35,842 bases of DNA from Fuerstiella sp. Lineage in GTDB: Bacteria > Planctomycetota > Planctomycetia > Planctomycetales > Planctomycetaceae. Positions 19,099 to 27,393 of this stretch are shown one piece after another. The DNA is taken from contig JABABI010000072.1 in NCBI GenBank assembly GCA_014238335.1, positions 1 to 35,842 on the forward strand, given 5' to 3'. The stretch's first letter is position 1; every line of letters starts with the position of its first letter. The position numbers and the translations under genes are program-made. The notes beneath the pieces were generated by a model that saw only the letters and a list, made by a program, of their open reading frames with translations, had not been told where the DNA came from and made no database searches.

Positions 19099-21675
19099 CT
19101 AGTTTCCATATGGCCGAATATCGTGCCCCTCAACCAGTATCATAGTGGCATCCGTCAGCAGCGACGTGAATGATTGCTGAGTTCCCGACGGCCACGTAAC
19201 GCGCAGGGACGATACGCTGTCAACGGAGCCCAGGCCAAATTGAAGCAGGCGTTCATTAGACGCCATGTAACCATCACCTGCCGCCAGTTGTTTCGTCCAC
19301 TCTCGATCTCTTGTCTTCAGTTCCACGACCGTGCCAACGGCGTCACGGGCAGACAACGTGGCCCGCAACAACAGACTGAAATAGTGACCATACTTTTCCG
19401 ATACGTTGGTGACCAGCGAAGCCTGAGATAACATATTGGACACAGCAAAGTCCATTCGCCCATCGCGATCCCAGTCAATGCGTGCCAGCCCGCGACCGAG
19501 GAATTCGCGCCCGAAGTAGTCACCAGCAGCAGCTGCGGTGAGTTCCCGAAACCCAGTATCCCCGGTGTTTTCAAAGATCTGGGGACGTTGATGGTAATCT
19601 CCGCCATAAATACGATTGTCCGCGACATGTCCGTTAACGACAACAATGTCCAGATCACCATCTAAATCCGGATCAAGAAACTGTGTTCCCCAACTCACGT
19701 ACGGCATCGCGGTCGCATCCAGCCGCGCGGCGTGCGTGGCGTCGACAAAGTGTCCTGGTGATGTCTGTAAATAGAGCGTGTTCGGTTCGAGCCTGAAATT
19801 GGTTACAAAGAAATCGATTCGCCCGTCACCGTCGACATCGTCTGCTGCAATACCCATACAGGCCTGGGCCAGTCCGTTGCGATCAAATGCCAGTCCTGAG
19901 GGAAAGCCTGCCTCAGTCAATGAAATATTGAACGTGGTTTCTGCTGCAGGGGAATTCTGAAGTAAAAAGTTTGGTACCGCGTCGTTCGCGATGAACAAAT
20001 CGGGACGGCCGCGAGTCCGCAGAGCAGCCGCAACAATGCCCAGGCCTTTCGGCTGCCTGGTCGGCGTCATATCAGAAACATGAGCAAACGTGCCATCCCC
20101 ACGGCTGATGAGCAGACGATCAGGCACTCCGGAGAACGACCGTGGATTACAGCCGATGTCGTCACAGATACGTTTGTAGACATCCTCGCCACTGATGAAA
20201 TTAACGTCGAATAAATCCGGATTCCCGTCGGCATTCAAATCGACGACCGCACAGCTCGAGGTACAGTCCTGAGGTGTAAGAGTGCTCGAACGATCTGTAA
20301 ATGTACCGTCTCCGTTGTTGTGAAACAGACGGTTGCACCTCAGATTTGCCACATAGAGATCCGGAAAACCGACGTTGTCAATATCGCCCGCCGCACATCC
20401 CTGTGAAAACTCGCGTTCGTCAATGTCACATCGGGCCGTCACGTCGCGAAATTCAAGTCCCCGCAAATTACGATATAATCGATCAGTAAGTTCGAGGGAA
20501 AGTGAACATGCCGTTGCACCGTGTTTCCATTCCGCTCCCTGTGGAAAATAAAGATCCGGCCAACTGTCCATATCAAAGTCAACGGCTGCAACCCCACCAC
20601 CGTTCTGCTCAAACATCCGCACACCCTTGGTCGATTTATGCGGACCGTTGTTGTATTCGAACTCAACGCCGCCGCGAGCGTCCGACGCGACACTGGGATT
20701 GTTGTTCGGTGAACGCGTTCCATCAACCGGAAAGCCGGACAGCTCAAAACGCGGCGCCAGATTCATAGGGGCAAGAACGGGCGGTGTGTCAGGAGTAATT
20801 CGAGCGTTGAGCCGACTAATCAGTTCGCGCCATTCGCTGCTTCCGGTTGATCGATCCGCATGGAGAGCCCATGCCCGCGCTTCGAGAATCCGTCCTGTGT
20901 CCTGCAACAGACCCACCACGTGACGTAACACAGACGGGTCAGTCCCATTGCCCTCGAGCACATCGTTCATTGAACGGGTGAGTTCATAAAGTTGACGTGA
21001 ACGAGCAGCCAATTCGTCGCCTGACGACAGCTCCAGTTTCACCAGAACCTGCCCCAGCTGATAGACAGCACGGCGATGGTTCGGTGACTGAATCAGGGTT
21101 TCGTAAAAACATCGAGCGGCCACTCTGAGTTCGCCCCGCTGGCGAGCTCGCACGCCACGTATAAACCAGATGGTCGGATGCTCATCAGCACTCTTTGGCA
21201 GATTCGTGCGCCATGACTCGTATGACACTTCGTCGCTGTCAATCAGTGATTCTCCCAACAATGCGTGGGCCGCGGTGAAACCCGGCTGCTCAGAGACAAT
21301 TTCGGCAAGCAGTTCGTGCGCAACATCCTGCTGTTGATCTCGGACAGCCTGTGCTGCCAGGCCAAGACGAACAGCAATGTCATCCGGAGCTGACTGCGCG
21401 AACTGCCGCAACATGCGCCCCTGATCCAGGTCGACCAGGTCGACGAGGAAAATGAGCTGCTCCAGGCTGCAGTGTGCAGAACGAACCAGAGACATGAGAT
21501 ATCTACTCGATTCACTGCGGCGCCCGGTCACCCCCAGCAGAAATCCCATTCGTTCGCTGGCCGGCAGATGGCCTGGGTCATGCTCAAGTACGTACCGATA
21601 GTCGGTTTCCGCATCAAATAATCGCCTTTCAGAAAAGGCGGACTCTGCAAGTTGAAGAGCCGCGGTAAATAGCAT
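19099..21675 (-). CDS. TPR / FG-GAP (VCBS-like) repeat protein with C-terminal ASPIC/UnbV domain (main open part)
   Basis: 858 codons remain open from ATG 21675. Residues about 1-280 are TPR-type helical repeats (for example PNHRRAVYQLGQVLVK near 190-215). From about 345 there are FG-GAP repeats with calcium-loop patterns such as DMDSWPDLYF, DIDNVGFPDLYV, DLNADGNPDLF, DVDGDGRIDFFV and DPDLDGDLDIVV, predicting a beta-propeller. The last ~100 residues match ASPIC/UnbV (RDAVGTVVELK, GDGYMASNERLLQFGLG, VTWPSG). These proteins are secreted or periplasmic; their job is not known. The visible start is internal: a signal-anchor and first TPR lie upstream in shifted frames (see 21676-21990), so the true gene is about 19099-21990. 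It heads the minus-strand set continuing to 17122. Confidence 0.88.
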   Translation of the reverse strand: MLFTAALQLAESAFSERRLFDAETDYRYVLEHDPGHLPASERMGFLLGVTGRRSESSRYLMSLVRSAHCSLEQLIFLVDLVDLDQGRMLRQFAQSAPDDIAVRLGLAAQAVRDQQQDVAHELLAEIVSEQPGFTAAHALLGESLIDSDEVSYESWRTNLPKSADEHPTIWFIRGVRARQRGELRVAARCFYETLIQSPNHRRAVYQLGQVLVKLELSSGDELAARSRQLYELTRSMNDVLEGNGTDPSVLRHVVGLLQDTGRILEARAWALHADRSTGSSEWRELISRLNARITPDTPPVLAPMNLAPRFELSGFPVDGTRSPNNNPSVASDARGGVEFEYNNGPHKSTKGVRMFEQNGGGVAAVDFDMDSWPDLYFPQGAEWKHGATACSLSLELTDRLYRNLRGLEFRDVTARCDIDEREFSQGCAAGDIDNVGFPDLYVANLRCNRLFHNNGDGTFTDRSSTLTPQDCTSSCAVVDLNADGNPDLFDVNFISGEDVYKRICDDIGCNPRSFSGVPDRLLISRGDGTFAHVSDMTPTRQPKGLGIVAAALRTRGRPDLFIANDAVPNFLLQNSPAAETTFNISLTEAGFPSGLAFDRNGLAQACMGIAADDVDGDGRIDFFVTNFRLEPNTLYLQTSPGHFVDATHAARLDATAMPYVSWGTQFLDPDLDGDLDIVVVNGHVADNRIYGGDYHQRPQIFENTGDTGFRELTAAAAGDYFGREFLGRGLARIDWDRDGRMDFAVSNMLSQASLVTNVSEKYGHYFSLLLRATLSARDAVGTVVELKTRDREWTKQLAAGDGYMASNERLLQFGLGSVDSVSSLRVTWPSGTQQSFTSLLTDATMILVEGHDIRPYGN

Positions 21676-21990
21676 GCCGTGAACCGTCTCGCGGGACAGC
21701 TGAGTAGTATTCTTTAACTGTCGCTAACTGGCCCGCGCGGCGTGCAGCGTCGCCTGCTATGACAGTGGCTTCAGCCCACAGCGGATCGTCGCGGTCGATC
21801 GCAGTAGCCGGATCAAGGCGCCCTCATAATTCTGCGCCCGCAGCGCGCTACGTGCTTGCTGCAGCAGATCGGCCGGCTGAGGACGGGAAAGGACATATGC
21901 AACGACGCCAGCCGCAACAATAATCAGCGCCACAGCGAAGACGCGAACACGCCGCTTCTCACCTCCGGACTCATTTTCAATCCTGCTCAC
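21676..21990 (-). pseudogene. Frameshifted 5' part of the TPR/UnbV gene (signal anchor and first TPR)
   Basis: A GTG at 21990 preceded by AGGGGG opens a frame coding a basic start, one membrane helix (FAVALIIVAAGVV) and the TPR-like LLQQARSALRAQNYEGAL. Near 21793-21816 the sensible reading moves to another frame (DRDDPLWAEATVIAGDAARR and onward), as if one base were missing. Near 21672-21690 it returns to the first frame and joins the main open part at MLFTAALQ. In the first frame two TAG codons intervene. The two slips cancel, so the product would be intact apart from about 40 residues. Either two sequence errors or a recent inactivation is possible. Confidence 0.7.
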
Positions 21991-22519
21991 TGACGGCCCC
22001 CTGAATTCAACGCATCCGTTTGTCACGAACCATTCTCTCGAAACGAGATATCGCACGACAGGCATTGCTTCATCGAAATTCATTTCCAGGCACGAATCGG
22101 TTCGAAAACAAGTGTTGATGTGTGCAACCAGCGCAGAGCACCCCGCCCTGGACCGCTCATCCAACACGGTGACACATTGGGGCCATCAGAGGGAATCCGC
22201 ATGCAGCAACGCTCACGGTGCCTGATCCTGAAGATCGAACACGGGCGCCAGCCGACAAGCCGCACGCATTCTCCGTGCCCTGTTCGCCCGTCTCTGAGCT
22301 CTCTCATTCGGATACGATCAGATGGGTTGTTGACATCGTGTACCGAGCCGGACAAAATTGACGGGACGGTAACGTTGCTGCCATGCCCGCATTTTCTGCG
22401 ACAGGCAGCCATATGATTCTACGGCTGCCCGGGGCCTGCTTTCACTTTTCTGAACGACACGTTCGCATTCTTCTGCACCGATAAGCGGACACTTCGTCGA
22501 CTATGGCAGGCTCTTCGTT
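21991..22519. other. Divergent intergenic region between UnbV gene and TMTC-like gene
   Basis: 529 bases between divergent starts. Open frames here lack ribosome binding sites and family features. A good -35/-10 pair facing the TMTC-like gene is listed separately. No repeats or RNA genes seen. Confidence 0.4.
22330..22358 (+). promoter_or_regulatory. Putative sigma-70-like promoter for the TMTC-like gene
   Basis: A consensus TTGACA at 22330-22335 is followed after exactly 17 bases by CAAAAT at 22353-22358 (four of six to TATAAT). It points toward the gene starting near 22520, leaving a leader of about 150 bases. Assigned by eye only. Confidence 0.35.
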
Positions 22520-24526
22520 TTGATATCAACAGAGAAAACCATCTTGCCAGCAGTATCGGAGGGAGGCTCCGCGCGACAGCGTCCCTGGATTCATGCAGTG
22601 CTGTTCGCGATTGTCGTTGCGGTTTATCTGCCCTCGGTCTCATCCGGTTTTCTTGACGATGAAACAGTGATTCTGTTTCGTGCGGCACCACCGCAAACAG
22701 CCACAGAACTGGTGCAGCGTTCCTTTTCTCCCCACTTCCCGGGACTCGCCTATTTCCGACCGCTGCCTCATGCGTCATACCTTGTTCAGTACATGCTGGA
22801 CCGCAACAGTGCTGGTCCGTTTCACGCACTGAATGCTGTACTGATGGGAATCACAGCATGTGCCAGCTTTGCATTACTTTCGCTGCCCGGGTTAAGAATC
22901 GCACCGTTACCGGCGGTCACTGGCGCGCTTCTGTTTGCTGTTCACCCTGCGATTTCTTCGACCGTGCATCCCATCGTTGGACGTGAAACTCTGATGGTTG
23001 CCTGTTTTACGATTGCGTCTGTCTACGCTTTTGCCAAAGGTGGCAACAAATGGTTTACGGCTTCGATGATACTGCTGGCATGTGCGCTGTTATCAAAGGA
23101 ACAGGCCGTCGTCATTCCGGTTCTGTTTCTGCTGGCGGACGCGTGCGAAATATCACGAGACGCTCCAGGCAAGTCCCTGCGGAAATGGATTCAGCGCCAT
23201 CGCACACCGGTAATCGTACTCGTCGCGTATCTTGGTCTTCGATGGACTCAATTCTCCGGTTCTGAATACCGATTGAACGTGCTTGAAAATCCCACTGATG
23301 TTCTGCTGTCATTTCGATTCACCATTCAAACAGTTTTCGCGCCCTACGTGGAACTGATGTATGAACCCGCCGTGAATGAATGGCATTCGGCGTGGCGATT
23401 CAGCGTCGGCTGCATGGCCGTCGGCGCGCTGATACTTGCTGTATATCGCCTTCGCCCGGTACATACTCGAGCTGCCATGTTCTGGACGGGATGGGTCCTG
23501 GTGTGTACTGCACCAACAGCCAATATCATTGAACAGCAGGCACCGTATTCAGAACGATATGTGGTACTGGCCGTTTTCGCAGCGATCGCCATGGCGGCAG
23601 GAGTTCTTTCGTCTGTTCCAACAGATCGGACTCGCCCCGTGCTCGCCATTGGCGCCGTCATCCTGCTGGTGATTTCCGGTGGCATCACATTCGGACGCAG
23701 TCAGTACTTCGCTACACAGATGGCATTCGCACAGCAGTGGGCAAAGACCAATCCACGTTTCGCGGAAACACAAATGTCACTGGGGACAGAATTCTACCTG
23801 TCCGGACAGTTTGCGAAGGCAGCAACGTGTTTTCGAGCTGGCATGAATCTCGAATCCAGCAACAGCAGCGTTTGCCGCAACTGGCTGGCCAAAATGCAGT
23901 TGGTTCAGGGTCACTTTAAAGAAGCAAGCGAACTGTTCAGAGCGAGTTCAGCAGAAAAGTTTTCCTGTCTTTTACGGGGTGTGGCTCTGCAGGGCAGTGG
24001 CGATCTGTCGGAAGCGACGGACAGTTTCGAACAGGCCCTGAGAATCGATCGCTCATTCTTTGCAGCCCACTTTCTTCTGGCTGAAAACTTAAGAAGTGCC
24101 GGCCAGACCGACCGAGCCGCGACACACGCACAAATCGCGGCCGCTGCACCGGTTCTGGACCTGAGTTTCGCATCAATTACCAGCGAACAGCTACGCAGCA
24201 TCGCCGGATATCCGGAGCTGCGGATGCTTGTTCTGAAGAACGCCAATGTGAGCGACAGTGATTTCACCTGGGCACGCGACTTCAGAAAACTGGAACGCTT
24301 TTGGATTCCAGGCACGACGGCGACTGACACCGGTATTGAAAATCTTCGTGGAAGCGAAACACTTAATTCGCTCGTCATTTCAAATACTCAGGTCACTGAT
24401 GCATGTGTCGAGAGCCTTATTTCCATTCCGCATCTGAGTCACCTGGACATTCGATATACAAACATCTCAGAAGCCGGTATTCGGAAGTTAAAGGAACAGT
24501 TGTCGGACTGTCAGATTTTTCACTGA
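22520..24526 (+). CDS. TMTC-like GT-C membrane glycosyltransferase with TPR and leucine-rich C-terminus
   Basis: 668 residues. The N-terminal ~400 residues hold about ten membrane helices with landmarks of the PMT/TMTC superfamily: an acidic first loop (FLDDETVILF), YFRPLPHASYLVQY, FAVHPAISSTVHPIVGRE and LLSKEQAVVIPVLFLLAD. These enzymes move a sugar from a lipid-phosphate carrier to protein on the outer face of the membrane. Residues about 415-545 are TPR repeats (TEFYLSGQFAKAATCF, GSGDLSEATDSFEQAL). Residues about 550-668 are leucine-rich-repeat-like (LRMLVLKNANVSD, LNSLVISNTQVTD, LSHLDIRYTNIS). The TMTC-TPR arrangement is known; the added LRR tail is unusual. The TTG start lacks a clear ribosome binding site and other TTG or GTG codons downstream are possible. 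Confidence 0.8.
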   Translation: MISTEKTILPAVSEGGSARQRPWIHAVLFAIVVAVYLPSVSSGFLDDETVILFRAAPPQTATELVQRSFSPHFPGLAYFRPLPHASYLVQYMLDRNSAGPFHALNAVLMGITACASFALLSLPGLRIAPLPAVTGALLFAVHPAISSTVHPIVGRETLMVACFTIASVYAFAKGGNKWFTASMILLACALLSKEQAVVIPVLFLLADACEISRDAPGKSLRKWIQRHRTPVIVLVAYLGLRWTQFSGSEYRLNVLENPTDVLLSFRFTIQTVFAPYVELMYEPAVNEWHSAWRFSVGCMAVGALILAVYRLRPVHTRAAMFWTGWVLVCTAPTANIIEQQAPYSERYVVLAVFAAIAMAAGVLSSVPTDRTRPVLAIGAVILLVISGGITFGRSQYFATQMAFAQQWAKTNPRFAETQMSLGTEFYLSGQFAKAATCFRAGMNLESSNSSVCRNWLAKMQLVQGHFKEASELFRASSAEKFSCLLRGVALQGSGDLSEATDSFEQALRIDRSFFAAHFLLAENLRSAGQTDRAATHAQIAAAAPVLDLSFASITSEQLRSIAGYPELRMLVLKNANVSDSDFTWARDFRKLERFWIPGTTATDTGIENLRGSETLNSLVISNTQVTDACVESLISIPHLSHLDIRYTNISEAGIRKLKEQLSDCQIFH

Positions 24527-24571
24527 CGTGTCAACGGCACACATTAATTGACGTGTGAGGAGACGGAACTG

Positions 24572-25627
24572 GTGGCAGAGAACATTGTCCTTGCAGGATT
24601 TGTTGCAATGGTGGCGCTGGCGTCCGCCGGCGTGCGACTGTTTTTCAGGAAGTACAGACTTCATCGCCGACCGAACCTACTGACCTTAGTGACTGGCAAC
24701 ACACTTGTCTGCGTACTGTTGCTGGCCGTGTTCATACTGTCGGGCGAACTGTATTACCGATTTGTCTACGACACGACAGAATCATTCGGCCTGTCGAAAA
24801 CGACGCAGCGATGGTTCACCAGACATTTCCGTCGCAACAGCCTCGGATTTCGTGACTCCATCGAATATCCGAATGCGTCCGAAGTCGGCAGTCCGCGGTT
24901 GACGTTTCTTGGTGATTCGTTTACGGCGGGACACGGAATCGCCAATGTTGAAGATCGATTTGTGAATATCGTCCGGGACCAATTACCGGCATACGACGTT
25001 CATTCGTTTTCGATGTGCGCATGGGACACACCACAGGAAACGTCCTGTCTCAACATGGCCGGCAAATCCGGCTATGACTTCGAAACTGTTGTTCTTGTTT
25101 ACTGCCTGAACGACATCTCAGACATATCACCGGACTGGCAGCGAGTGCTGCAGCGAATCAGGGAGTTTTCTGACCCGGGATTTCTGGTCGAAAACAGTTA
25201 TCTGCTCAACACAATCTACTACCGCTGGAAAGCGTTTAATGACCCGGACATCGGTGACTATTATCAGTTCGTCAGAGATCTCTACGATGGGCAAACATGG
25301 AAAGTTCAATCAGACCGACTTGAGCAGTTGCGCGATATGGTGACACAACACGGTGGTCGACTGATCGTCGTGACGTTCCCATTTCTGCACGCGCTTGCAC
25401 CAGACTATCGATACGAGCCGATTCACAGACAACTGGACAGTTTCTGGCAGCAGCATGACGTCCCCCATCTTGACCTTCTTTCGGTTTATCAGTCATTTGA
25501 ACCAAATGACGTCGTCGTCAGTCAGTACGACGCTCACCCCAATGAACGTGCACACAACGTCGCAGCCACGGCCATCGTCGAGTTTCTCTCAGCGGAGACA
25601 CCACGTGTCACGAATGCCGACCGCTGA
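24572..25627 (+). CDS. Membrane-anchored SGNH/GDSL-type hydrolase
   Basis: 351 residues from GTG 24572, chosen over the TTG at 24548 because GAGGAG lies nine bases before the GTG. Two hydrophobic segments (about 3-22 and 35-58) precede an exported catalytic domain. Block I is FLGDSFTAGHG with Ser about 116; block III-like Asn is in YCLNDISD; the C-terminal block V is DAHPNERAHN, supplying Asp and His. SGNH enzymes are esterases, lipases or O-acetyl transferases/hydrolases acting on glycans and lipids. It follows the TMTC-like gene by 45 bases, so a role on the same glycan or glycoprotein is plausible, though only by context. Confidence 0.85.
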   Translation: MAENIVLAGFVAMVALASAGVRLFFRKYRLHRRPNLLTLVTGNTLVCVLLLAVFILSGELYYRFVYDTTESFGLSKTTQRWFTRHFRRNSLGFRDSIEYPNASEVGSPRLTFLGDSFTAGHGIANVEDRFVNIVRDQLPAYDVHSFSMCAWDTPQETSCLNMAGKSGYDFETVVLVYCLNDISDISPDWQRVLQRIREFSDPGFLVENSYLLNTIYYRWKAFNDPDIGDYYQFVRDLYDGQTWKVQSDRLEQLRDMVTQHGGRLIVVTFPFLHALAPDYRYEPIHRQLDSFWQQHDVPHLDLLSVYQSFEPNDVVVSQYDAHPNERAHNVAATAIVEFLSAETPRVTNADR

Positions 25628-25652
25628 TGCACAGCAAAAGAACCGACACCCT

Positions 25653-25673
25653 TCTGATCAGTTAGGCATCAGA
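25653..25673. repeat. Hairpin-forming inverted repeat after the SGNH gene
   Basis: TCTGAT at 25653-25658 and ATCAGA at 25668-25673 form a perfect 6-bp stem with a 9-base loop, 26 bases after the SGNH stop. There is no T run after it on either strand, so it is at best a weak terminator or a 3' end stabiliser. Confidence 0.3.
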
Positions 25674-25884
25674 GACTGAATTTAGAGCAACTTGCTTATT
25701 GTCGTGAACGACACAGGCATGTGGGGGCAACGAAACTGCTCCAGTCGGTGTTTGTCTTGGGAAAACGATGCAAAGCGACTATGCTCACGCTCCGGGTCTG
25801 CACTTCGCATCTGAACGAGTTGCGCATGCCCGCTGCGAATCACATTGCATAATATCTTTTGAGCTGCACAGGAATCGTCAGGAC

Positions 25885-27309
25885 ATGAAGACAACGCCTC
25901 CGGAAGTCGCGTCGAAACTTGCGGAATATCGCCAGGAACACTTACTGCAGTGGTGGGACGAACTTTCAGGAGAACAACAGGACTCTCTGAAGACTCAAAT
26001 TCAATCTGTCGACTTTGAAACGATTCAGCGAGTGTGGCAGGAATCAAAACAGGGCTCTGACACAGCAGACACAGGCGTGGACCGAGTGGAACAGGCAGCT
26101 GCACCAGGAGCAGTCGTGTTGCAACCTTCCTCGGACGCTGAAGAAACTCAATGGCAGCACGCGACCAAAGTCGGAGCAAAGCTGCTGACCGATAGCAAAG
26201 TCGCCGTCATTACTGTCGCTGGCGGACAGGGCAGTAGATTGGGGTTCGCACATCCAAAAGGAATGTTCCCGATTGGACCGATCAGCAGCCGGAGTCTGTT
26301 TCAAGTATTTGCCGAGCAGATTCTGGCACGAAAACGCCGCCACGGTGGTGCGATCCCGTGGCTGATTATGACAAGTGCCGCCACTCACGCAGAGACAATC
26401 GATTTCTTTGAGCAGCACGATTTCTGGGGACTCGACCGCAACACCGTGGCGTTTTTCCAGCAGGGCAGCATGCCGGCCGTTGACGCATCCAGCGGTCGGG
26501 TTCTGATGAGTGCCCCGGACGCTCTTTGTCTGTCGCCGGATGGCCACGGCGGACTTGTGATGGCGTTGAAATCGTCAGGACTGCTGGATCGCATGGCATC
26601 AGATGGAATCGAAAGCTTCTTCTACCATCAGGTCGATAATCCGACGGTGATTATGTGCGACCCGGCACTCGTCGGCTTACACACGCTGAATGATTCACAA
26701 CTAACAACCAGCGTCGTGAAGAAGAAGCACCCGACGGAGCCTATGGGGGTTCTTGTCGACATCAACGACCATGTTGAGATCATTGAATACAGCGAACTTG
26801 ACGAGGAACAGGCCGCAGGTGAAGACGCATCCGGTCAGTGGATTTTCTGGGCGGGGAATACGGCAATTCACATATTTTCACTCAGCTTTCTGGAGCAATT
26901 GACGACCGGGGGTGGCCAGCTGGAACTGCATGTCGCCAAAAAACCGGTGGACCACCTTGACGCCACGGGCAAACTGGTTGAAACGTCAGAATTGAACGCC
27001 AACAAATTTGAACGTTTTATCTTTGACGCTCTTCCTCTGGCGTCGACAGCCTTGATCGTTGAGGGCAGTCGCGAGCGTGAATTCAATCCCGTGAAGAACG
27101 CTGAGGGAAATGACTCACCCGCGACTTCGCGTGCAGCACTCAGTCGCATCGGCAGAGAATGGCTAGCGACCGCAGGGCACTCGGTGCGGGAAACTGCGAC
27201 CGTAGAGATCAGCCCGTTGACAGCGCTGGATGCAAATGAACTCGCGAGCAGACTGGCAGATGGCAGTGTTACGGTGGACGGACTTACCGAGTCGCCTGCG
27301 GCGAGCTAA
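25885..27309 (+). CDS. UDP-sugar pyrophosphorylase, UDPGP family (UDP-N-acetylglucosamine/UDP-glucose type)
   Basis: 474 residues from ATG 25885. The frame is open back to 25768, but the extra 39 residues are Cys/His-rich and unlike the family, while the ATG is preceded by AGGA and starts the usual helical N-terminus. Motifs: the UTP-binding VAGGQGSRLGFAHPKG, a substrate loop LSPDGHGG, HQVDNP, KKHPTEPMGV, and NKFERFIFD with the C-terminal REREFNPVKN. These match eukaryotic-type UAP1/UDPGP enzymes rather than bacterial GlmU or GalU. The reaction is sugar-1-phosphate plus UTP giving UDP-sugar and pyrophosphate in the cytoplasm. Whether GlcNAc, GalNAc or glucose is used cannot be decided, though UAP1-like is favoured. 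Confidence 0.9.
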   Translation: MKTTPPEVASKLAEYRQEHLLQWWDELSGEQQDSLKTQIQSVDFETIQRVWQESKQGSDTADTGVDRVEQAAAPGAVVLQPSSDAEETQWQHATKVGAKLLTDSKVAVITVAGGQGSRLGFAHPKGMFPIGPISSRSLFQVFAEQILARKRRHGGAIPWLIMTSAATHAETIDFFEQHDFWGLDRNTVAFFQQGSMPAVDASSGRVLMSAPDALCLSPDGHGGLVMALKSSGLLDRMASDGIESFFYHQVDNPTVIMCDPALVGLHTLNDSQLTTSVVKKKHPTEPMGVLVDINDHVEIIEYSELDEEQAAGEDASGQWIFWAGNTAIHIFSLSFLEQLTTGGGQLELHVAKKPVDHLDATGKLVETSELNANKFERFIFDALPLASTALIVEGSREREFNPVKNAEGNDSPATSRAALSRIGREWLATAGHSVRETATVEISPLTALDANELASRLADGSVTVDGLTESPAAS

Positions 27310-27315
27310 GCCCTG

Positions 27316-27342
27316 TGGGGGCCCGTCTGCCACCAGGCCCCA
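27316..27342. terminator. Hairpin between convergent UDPGP and helicase genes
   Basis: A GC-rich stem pairs GGGGCC (27318-27323) with GGCCCC (27336-27341) over a 12-base loop, with a further T-A pair across a one-base bulge. It lies 7 bases after the UDPGP stop and 50 bases beyond the helicase stop. No T run follows on either strand, so a role as terminator is uncertain. Confidence 0.35.
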
Positions 27343-27393
27343 TACGAACGAGAGGGCCACTTACGACAGGTGTCGTTGTCTTCCCGAAAGAAA

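Noticed and set aside
18965..19131. Short minus-strand frame (about 55 codons) between the UnbV and His-rich membrane genes, with protein-like composition (EDARMAAESFLTG)
   Set aside because: No ribosome binding site or start near its beginning, overlaps the end of the UnbV gene and matches no family known to me. It could be a gene remnant.
24524..24557. Direct repeat TGACGTGT flanking the gap between the TMTC-like and SGNH genes
   Set aside because: Only 8 bases long and partly formed by a stop codon and a ribosome binding region; chance is sufficient.
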